DNA of 64,000 nt from Deroplatys truncata (taxonomy: Eukaryota > Arthropoda > Insecta > Mantodea > Mantidae), in assembly GCA_030765065.1 (NCBI GenBank), contig CM060979.1, positions 19,249,001 to 19,313,000 of the forward strand, given 5' to 3'. The position numbers and the translations under genes were made by a program. Numbering within the stretch: position 1 is the stretch's first letter; each line of letters begins with the position of its first letter. Below are positions 56,956-64,000 of this stretch, in pieces. Below the pieces are notes generated by a model. The model was given only the letters and a program-made list of their open reading frames with translations. It searched no databases and had not been told where the DNA came from.

Positions 56956-57328
56956 AAAAAAAATGTATTACATCTAATGTCTTTCTTTACCCTTTGTCGC
57001 GTATTAGTGGTTATACAAACTATACTCACTAAAGCTTATTTTTCTGTCTATTTCATTTTAATCCAAATAAATCTTTGTAGAAACAGCTACATTACACATT
57101 TCGTTATAGACACAAAGGGAACAGCGATAGTCAAATGTTTAACTGGACGCTATATGCCTGTCTTAAAACTCCATACTGTTTCCACGCAATCGCGAGAAAC
57201 AACTGAATGTGAAAGGACTTTAAAGAATGACCAACTGAAGAACAAATTGCTTATGCCACAAAAGGGTTATTTCAAATAAATTGTGTGTTTTAAAAGATCT
57301 ACATTTCTTGGTAGTAAGTTTTCGTGTA

Positions 57329-58225
57329 GAGTGCAATAGAATATACTGATATACAATATTAGAATGACCTGATATATACAATACAAACAAAACAATATAC
57401 CAGATGAAATGAGAGCCATAGTAATAGCTAAGGAAAATGAAAGATACCGCGAAAAAGAGTGGCTCCGAATATATACAGATGGATCCCTCATCAATATAAA
57501 AAATACTGGTACAGGAGTATACTGTAAACATTTTGCACATTATCTAACATTAAATGAAACCTCAAACCACTATGATGGAGAATTAACAGCTATAAAAGCA
57601 GCATTACAGAATATTTTATATAGACCATACATAAAACAAAAACTAATCATCTTATCAGACTCAAAGTTAGGCATAGATGGGATAGTAAATTACAATAATA
57701 AAACAACCAGAAATATTAAAGAAATAAGAAGCCTAATTAAAGCAGTTGAAACTAGAAATCATGTCACTCTACAATGGATCCCAGCTCATGTCGGACTTTT
57801 GGGAATGAACATGCAGACCAATTAGCAAAGAAAGGTGCAATACAACAAACAGAAACCTGCAGGACAAATAGAAATTAACAATTAAATATCATTAAACAAT
57901 ATTTTAAAAGACAACAGAGACTTGATAAATTAAAGATAAAGATTATAAGAATATTAAAGATAGAGTTGATATACAAAAAATGCCAAGGAAGACTGCAGTG
58001 GCCTTATTTAGGATTGCAACTGGCCACGACTGCCTCGCAGAACACCTCTACAAGATATGCCTACCTACACCCAAGTGCACTCTCTGTGAAGATGTCATCC
58101 TGAAGAAACAGCATCTCGTCAAATGCAAAGGCCTTAAAAGTGATAACTTACATACTTTATATTGGGAAGCCAGAGGGAAAATGATGCAGATCAATCAATC
58201 CCCAGTGCCATTGGTGAACAACAAC
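57329..58225 (+). mobile_element. Non-LTR retrotransposon, 5'-truncated insertion
   Basis: AGTTTTCGTGTA at 57317-57328 and AGTTTTCCTGTA at 58226-58237 form a 12-bp target duplication with one change. The 897-bp body ends in a GGTGAACAACAAC tail. It contains only the RNase H domain and the C-terminal zinc-knuckle region of the polyprotein. Confidence 0.85.
57409..58180 (+). pseudogene. RNase H domain and C-terminus of a non-LTR polyprotein
   Basis: RNase H motifs occur in order: IYTDGSL (first Asp, about 57469), DGELTAIKAAL (Glu, about 57577), ILSDSKLGIDG (second Asp, about 57652) and WIPAHVGLLG (about 57775). A frameshift there moves GNEHADQLAKKGA to another frame; the last catalytic Asp lies in HADQ. 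Downstream, after a gap, PRKTAVALFRIATGHDCLAE and CTLCEDVILKKQHLVKC form the C-C-H-C zinc-binding end typical of I/Jockey-like elements. The domain removes RNA from the RNA-DNA hybrid during target-primed reverse transcription; here it is non-functional. Confidence 0.85.
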
Positions 58226-58358
58226 AGTTTTCCTGTATCGCTTAACGTTAACGGTTATTTGTTTAAGAAAGCTTTTTTTTTTTAATTCAAGGGCCTGAAA
58301 ACATGTATTTCCGGTGAAATCTCGGTATTGAATTTTTGGATGGAATGCAATACCTTCT

Positions 58359-59280
58359 TGGTGAACTAAGTTTCTGCCCACGTATGAAAGCCAATTTTAA
58401 GTAGGTGTTGTATTATATTTCCACTGTTTGGGGAGCCGATCTTGAAGTAGTTGCAACCGCACGTATGGTAAAAGGTTTCCGGTAGCCTTCACCCCAAAAA
58501 TGTACTTTCCGGTGGCTTTTGCCCCAAATGTTTAAAAAATATTAACTTTGTAATTTTGACTGTCTCTTTAAATATTATATATTTATGTTTGCCTCGGCTG
58601 CGTCAGTATTTATATGTTTTAGACATGAATGTCTTAGCAGGGAGTGGTGCGACTGAAGAATGTAAGCTTACACAAATTTTAAGTTTTTCTTCACTCCATT
58701 TATTAATGCTTGACACGATTTAAATAACACTTCACTGATATAAAGAGCTGTGAGATTATTAATTAATTACTTGCACTTTTTAACATGTAAACTATTTTTG
58801 TCTCACACAACATACGTATTAAACTTCTTGAGGACGCATCTCGCGTCCGGTTAGGAACCCTGTCTACAAGCAACTGACTTCTGAATTTGTACAATTTGCT
58901 CTATTTCAGTTTCTGATTCACTAATTCTACTCCAATAGAATACTTTTATTTAACTAAAGTTTTTTCCGGTTGTTGATTGGCTATTTTTTTAAACTGTCTC
59001 AAAAATTACATTATTGTTGCTCCAAGAATTACCAGCAGCATTTAAACTTTCTAATTCATTATTGCCTCAAGGTTACCTCATTGTTAGCAACTTTTAACCT
59101 ATTTTTCTCACAGCTCCTACATTATTACACATGTATACAATAATATAAACATATACCGTGACTGTAATATACACTTTTTATATGGTGTTACATGTAATAT
59201 TGCTTTAAGGCGGGCTGTTATTTAATGTATATATTATATAATTAGACTGAAGTCATTTAAATGTTAAAAATACTGCCTCA
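58359..59280 (-). mobile_element. Family C solo LTR, copy 7
   Basis: Begins TGGTGAACTAAGTTTC and ends ACTGCCTCA, flanked by TTCT at 58355-58358 and 59281-59284. Length 922 bp. On the minus strand the initiator A is at 58875 with GGACG at 58848-58844. Confidence 0.85.
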
Positions 59281-59315
59281 TTCTCTACGTACAAGGTACG
59301 TGGTAGAGAAAATAA

Positions 59316-60816
59316 CTAATAACTCCTCAAGCTATCAGAAGTAAGGGTGTGCGCGGGCTCTTGTGCTCTTATACAGTGAACGCGACGCCTTATTTTGTTT
59401 TCCTATATTTTCCCTTATTTTGAGATTACTTAGAGATGAATTGCAGGCAATAAGGAAGGCCGAACCAAGAATAAGCTCCAACAAAGAGGCAAAAATGTTT
59501 AAATAAAAATGTCAATAAAACGCGAATGAGGCACCTGGGGAAAAATAGGAAGTAAATCTGAGGAATGAGAAGGGACGCCGCGAACAATAAGACAGGTTTA
59601 TAGATGTGAAGGAGGAGTAGGAAAATGAAACACAATGCAGACGAGAAACAAGAAACCAAATGAGAAGGTGAGAGGCGACGTCGAGAAGAACAAAAAAGCA
59701 GAATATGTGAAATGAGAAAAAAGCTTTTATAATTTAATGTTTCATCGCACAGTTGCGATGTTTCTTGATTTAAAAATGAAGCACCCAGAGGGGTAAGGTA
59801 TCTTTCTGCTGGAAATAAAAGATGACACCATCTCTACTCGCACTTTACCAGCATCTCTTATCGCACGTGCCTTGCTTCTTTCAACTTCATCAGCAGTGTT
59901 TTCAGAGGAACTGAATGACAACCAATGCTAATTCAATTGGGTCATACTAAAATGACATAAATTCCTTAGGGGATGGAAACATTTAACTTAAAAAGCAGAT
60001 AAGAGAAATGCTCTTTATTTGTCAGAGAAAACACGTTTGAAGATCCCGTAATTTGGAATGGTTGGGCCTAGTTCAGAAAATTGAGTACAAATGAAATGTA
60101 TTCACACTTTCAATTGTAAAATAGAACTACTAAATGAAAGTGTGCCTACTTTATTTATGAAAAAAATCCAAGGATATAGATCTGTATTTATGGATACTAT
60201 ATAGGGTAGTTAAATTATATTCGAACCCACTCTCGGCCTCTCTCTACTGTGCGACATAGCCGGCAGCCGCCGGGGAAATTACGCCGGCAGAGGCGGACCA
60301 AAATCCTTACCTTATAATAGATGCTGGAAATGTTGACCTTCTGCTCTCAAACAGGCAGCATATCTCGTGTAAATATTCTCGCTCACTCTCGCTTGAAGCA
60401 GTACGTTTTCAGTAGCTAAATAAAATTACAATCACAGGGAAAATAAATATTAATAACGCTAGGAATAGTATTGAAAAATACTGGGAAGGGAATGTTACTA
60501 AATGAGAAGGGTTAGACAGTGCCATCAGTGGCCGGAAACGGGTGGTTTTCCCCTCTATTGTGAAGTGTCCCGTTAGGTTGCCTGGAACGCAGATGTGTAG
60601 AAAAGGATCAATGTTCGCCAAAAGCCAGATAGCTCTAGGCATCCAATGAAAGAAGCTAGAAATCAGGTGACAGTGGAATGGGGAGATAGAACATTTTGAA
60701 ATAGGGAAACAGGAGAGTTTAGAACACACACATGGTCGTGGTAGTTCCTCGGAGATGGTTCTTAGAAAATGTGTCGGCGGATAGGTGCGAGGATATGAAG
60801 CGTAGCAATGAGGAAA

Positions 60817-60818
<2 letters not shown>
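59316..60818. other. Unassigned stretch
   Basis: No coding region convinces: the minus-strand frames at 59426-59659 and 60409-60882 are hydrophobic or low-complexity and lack homology. GCCGGCAGCCGCCGG (about 60259) is a small GC-rich palindromic patch. Confidence 0.45.

Positions 60819-60861
<43 letters not shown>
60819..60861. repeat. (GT)n microsatellite
   Basis: About 21 uninterrupted GT units. Confidence 0.9.
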
Positions 60862-60862
<1 letters not shown>

Positions 60863-61129
60863 GAAGTAATAGCAGGAATCAAATTTTAAAGTGGTGACGG
60901 GAAATAAACGAGCAGGAAAACAAAACAATCGTATTCACCACTAACCCGAGGTACAAGATCCATGCAAAATCCCTGAGCTAGTACCGAACCCGGGACCATT
61001 CCTACAAATCCTGTGCCGCCAAATAGCCACATACCACCGCAAATAGGCGAAATACAACCGCAAATTGGCGCCCAAAAGAAGTACCACCGCAAGCTCAGCA
61101 GCAGGAATTCTTGTGATTTCTTGCACAAT
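60862..61129. repeat. Short tandem-like ACCACCGCAAAT repeats
   Basis: ACCACCGCAAATAGGCG, ACAACCGCAAATTGGCG and ACCACCGCAAGC occur within 61033-61095 as diverged tandem units. They lead into the transposase relic. Otherwise nothing is recognised. Confidence 0.5.
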
Positions 61130-61815
61130 GTTTTCTCTAAGTTCCTGTAGTGTGCGAGGATTGGAAAGCTACACTTTCTCTTTTAAAGAACCCCATAAAT
61201 AAAAACGAGGTGCCACAAATCAACACTAATTATTCTGTCATCAAACACCTCTCTTATTGCATGATTCTGCAACAGCAAATACGGCTGCTGAATCATTACA
61301 TGCAACTCCCCGATGGTGTGCAAACGGTGCCAGAACACAATTTCGCTACAAACCAAGTCAGATCTACAAAGCGGGTACCAGTTGATTCAGGAACACTAGT
61401 CGGAGGAAAGCCCTGCTTTGAAGTGCAGTATGTGGTGTAGCACCGTCCTGCTGGAACCACATGGTGGTGGTCAACTGTCGTGCTTGGAGTTCTGGTATGA
61501 CGAAATTTTCCAACATTTCAACATAGCGGTCAGATTTTACAGTTAGTGCGCGACCAGCATGATCCTCAAAAAAAGAACAGGGACCAACGATCCCACACAT
61601 TGCAACTGCACACCACACCACACCACAACTTTCTGGCTGTTCTGAGGTTTTTCATGCACATTTCGAGGATTTTGGTCTGCCAGTACCGGTAATTTTGTTT
61701 GTGATCGATTTTTGATTGCGATCGTGTGACATGAGCAATTGGTCAAGCAGCATGGATTCCTGGGCGATCTTTGGCATAATGTTATTCCTGTCAAATTTGT
61801 CTGAACTCTGACTTA
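61130..61815 (-). pseudogene. Insect DDE transposase relic (Tc1/mariner superfamily)
   Basis: Pieces read on the minus strand, in order: DQNPRNVHEKPQNSQKVVVW, FFEDHAGRALTVKSDRYVE, MLENFVIPELQARQLTTTMW, FQQDGATPHTALQSRAFLR (second catalytic Asp in QQDG), then after damage LFMGFFKREKCS (normally LWG-LKEKVY) and ITRIPAAEL. The order is that of abundant insect transposases with a DDE_3 domain. Several frameshifts; the N-terminal part is not found. The neighbouring mariner inserted just beside it. Confidence 0.75.
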
Positions 61816-61828
61816 TCTGAATCTTATA

Positions 61829-63072
61829 TGAGGTGCACTATTTATATTTTGGGCCTAATAATTAAAACAAGGTAATTTCCGATTGAAAACTGCTTTATTG
61901 TTTTTCAAAATATTCTCCTTTATGATCAATACACTTTTGCATCCGTTTGAACATGGATTTGAAGGCATCAACGGCTTCTTCTGCCAACGAAAATCATTGT
62001 CCATGCAATTTATTCTTGATGTTCGGGAACAAAAAGAAGTCATTGGGTGTCAAATCAGGACTGTATGGCGGATGACCCATCAATTCGATTTTTTGAGCCT
62101 TCAAATACTCTGTTGTTAAACGAAATGTGTGTGCGCTCTCATTGTCTTGATGAAGAATGATCCTACGGTTCTTTTTGGTTTTCCTTACTTCACCGAAGAC
62201 TTCCGGCAAACAAATGGTTATGTACCATTCGACATCGACCGTTTTACGTTCCTCTAAAGTCACTGTTGCCACATGGCCAGTTCTGCTGAAAAAGGAGGCG
62301 ACCATTTGCTTCGAAGTGCTTCGAGTGTGAACAACTTTTGTTGGATTTGCTTCATCTTGAAACACCCATACAGTCGACTGCTGTATACGTTCCGGCTCAT
62401 ACGTATAGATCCATGATTCGTCACCTGTTACAATCTTATATACGTCTTTTAAGGCACCGCCACTGTATTTCTTGAGTATTTTTGTACACCAATCGATACG
62501 AACATATTTTTGAGATTGTGTCAAATTATGTGGGATCCAACGAGAGCAAACCTTTTTCACGGCTAAATAATCATGCAATATTTTATATATACTGGTGGAA
62601 CTAATGTCTAGGGTTGCCTCAATCTCACAATATGTCGCATGACGATCTTTCATTATTAGTTTTTGTACAGCATCAATGTTTTCTGGAACAACAACTGATT
62701 TTGGACGACCTTCACGAACTTCATCATTGAGCGAACGGCGGCCACGATTAAATCCGTTATACCAGCGTTTCACAGTGGCAAAGGATGGAGCTTCGTCGCC
62801 AAATGTGGAAGTTAGTTGATCGATGCACTCTTGTCTTGATAATCCACGTCGAAAGTCGTAATAAATCATTGCACGAACATTTTCACGAGTTAATTCCGTG
62901 TTTTTGTTGACACACAATTTTCAAGTTAGTGTAAACAAAACAAATGACGCTCTATTGACAAAATGTTTGAAGTAGATTATGTTCAAAAATGTCCAACTTT
63001 CCATTGGAAACGTCAGATGGCACCTACAACATTCAGGGTTGCCAAGGCTCAAAATATAAATAGTGCCCCTCG
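61829..63072 (-). mobile_element. mariner transposon, nearly intact
   Basis: Inverted termini of about 27 bp: on the minus strand CGAGGGGCACTATTTATATT, and at the other end TGAGGTGCACTATTTATATT. TA flanks both (61827-61828 and 63073-63074). Length 1244 bp, close to a complete mariner. The minus-strand 5' end also contains a TTGGCAACCCTGAATG block. Confidence 0.9.
61895..62917 (-). pseudogene. mariner transposase, one nonsense codon from full reading
   Basis: ATG at 62915-62917 opens a 307-codon frame with an N-terminal helix-turn-helix (NVRAMIYYDFRRGLSRQECI), a second one (TYCEIEATLDISSTSIYKIL), TGDESWIYTYEPE with the first Asp, ILHQDNESAHT with the second, and YSPDLTPNDFFLFPNI with the third. 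There are 34 residues between second and third, so it is DD34D. A TGA at 61994-61996 follows KNKLHGQ, where relatives usually have Arg, consistent with CGA to TGA. The same frame then continues through FSLAEEAVDAFKS and FKRMQKCIDHKGEYFEKQ to a TAA at 61895-61897. Against relatives, a segment of roughly 18 residues between FKS and FKRM is missing. Confidence 0.9.
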
Positions 63073-63074
63073 TA

Positions 63075-64000
63075 CGAATGGAACTTTACATCGGACAGCA
63101 ACATGTCCAACGACCGGCGCAATAATTGTAGAATTCTCGCATGGAGTCGTGGAGAACGGCGCTGAATCTGTTCCAAAGCTTTTTCGGTGTACGTACGCTT
63201 TTACTGCGACCTACAGGTAGAGTCTCTCAACACCACCAATATTCTGCACTGCCTAACCCACCTCAAAGTGGTGTATCATTTTGAAGCAGCTTATTAATGC
63301 CAGTCTTCATTGATTTGTCGCTGCGTTTCAATCACGTAACCAGTTACAATAAAAGCCTCTACAGCTGCAATTCTGCACGCGCCAACAATTCATTAAGAAC
63401 TGATTGCGAGCATGTTGCTCAATAATCACGCGCATGCGCATCGCCGATTCAACAGGAATGGCAGATACAGTAAGCGCGATAGTCTTCAAGGCCTTTTTAA
63501 TGCTACATCTCACCAATATGCGTGAAGGACGGGGTAGGGCAACCTTAATTAAAATTTGCGGGTAAAGGGCGCTTCAGATCTCATTTGGGTTAGAAATTCA
63601 TCATCTTGCTTTCAGGTTCAACAGTTTTAATAAATTGTAAGAGCTGTGGGCATTAGATTATGGAAGAATACTTCAAGGTTATCCTTTTTCCAGAATTTTA
63701 AGGCTTCAACATCTAGCACTGCAATGAATGGATCTGCCTAAAGCAGTCACACTGTACCGAACAGTCGCCTAAACGTACTAACATATTTTTTCCTTTACTT
63801 AAATGTAAATATTTTATACTGCTAATTCTGCGACGTGTTATAATGTAGCTATTTGTAGTGTTGTGCTCTTTAAAACGCCTGTGACATACTAGTTACTGAT
63901 TTTATTTTGGATATTGTCACGAGTGCTGTTGAGAAGCATAAGGATCCACAGAGAGATTCAGACATACATTTTTGGGTCACCTCTTTATTTTGGACTAAAT
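63075..64000. other. Unassigned flank
   Basis: No gene recognised. CGCGCATGCGCATCG at about 63430 is another GCGCATGCGC palindrome, here without family D sequence around it. Confidence 0.45.

Larger units (their letters stand above)
56962..59315 (+). mobile_element. Family B element with two independent insertions
   Basis: B sequence at 56962-57328, 58238-58358 and 59285-59315 is separated by a non-LTR fragment with a 12-bp duplication and a family C LTR with a 4-bp duplication (TTCT). The 3' terminus reads GTGGTAGAGAAAATAA. Confidence 0.8.

Noticed and set aside
60409-60882. A 157-codon minus-strand open frame as a gene
   Set aside because: It begins in a GT microsatellite (poly-His/Thr) and has no homology I recognise.

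Overview
The window is AT-rich, repeat-saturated eukaryotic nuclear DNA. The mix of Tc1/mariner transposons, tRNA-derived SINEs, non-LTR reverse transcriptase fragments, and LTRs with an arthropod-type initiator plus DPE core promoter points to an arthropod, most likely an insect with a large genome. A cockroach-like source is only an impression. I recognise no complete host gene; two short stretches (8169-8513 and 30450-30823, both minus) could be exon or gene remnants. Almost every long open frame is a transposase or reverse transcriptase remnant, or runs through repeat and microsatellite.

Two related non-coding families, called A and B here, dominate. Complete A copies are about 0.9 kb and intact B copies about 0.65-0.85 kb. 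Both open with CTGATGTGTTAC, carry ACTTTCTCTAC about 20 bp inside that end, and close with a small hairpin and GTAGAGAAAGTAAAA. A also has a CA/CAGA microsatellite at a fixed internal position. They lie in head-to-tail runs (1690-5770) and insert at T-runs. This resembles non-autonomous Helentron-type (HINE/DINE-like) rolling-circle elements, which is an inference.

Family C is a set of seven 0.92-0.99 kb TG...CA units. Six have perfect 4-bp target duplications, so they read as solo LTRs. Six of the seven (all but the fifth, at 41979-42912) keep an initiator and, exactly 28 bases on, a DPE. DNA transposons include mariners (6562-7830, 17992-18876, 48969-49694, 61829-63072), a nearly intact Tc1 element split by an LTR-like insertion (12677-14682), a PIF/Harbinger element with a Myb/SANT gene remnant (32286-33464), a TTA-flanked MITE (24847-25565), a long-inverted-repeat Tc1/mariner relative (45736-46539) and a pogo/Tigger remnant (39544-40063). 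At least three tRNA-derived SINE families are present.

Layout: 0-10 kb is the A/B cluster with a mariner and a SINE; 10-15 kb holds C, a reverse transcriptase fragment and Tc1; 15-31 kb is nested A, B, C and D repeats with mariner fragments; 31-47 kb has Harbinger, E, C, pogo, SINE-2 and a heat-shock-like promoter; 47-60 kb has A, B and C nested with non-LTR elements; 60-64 kb has a near-intact mariner beside an older transposase relic. Nesting gives relative ages: B is generally oldest, C and non-LTR copies sit inside B, and A sits inside B, C and the reverse transcriptase remnants.
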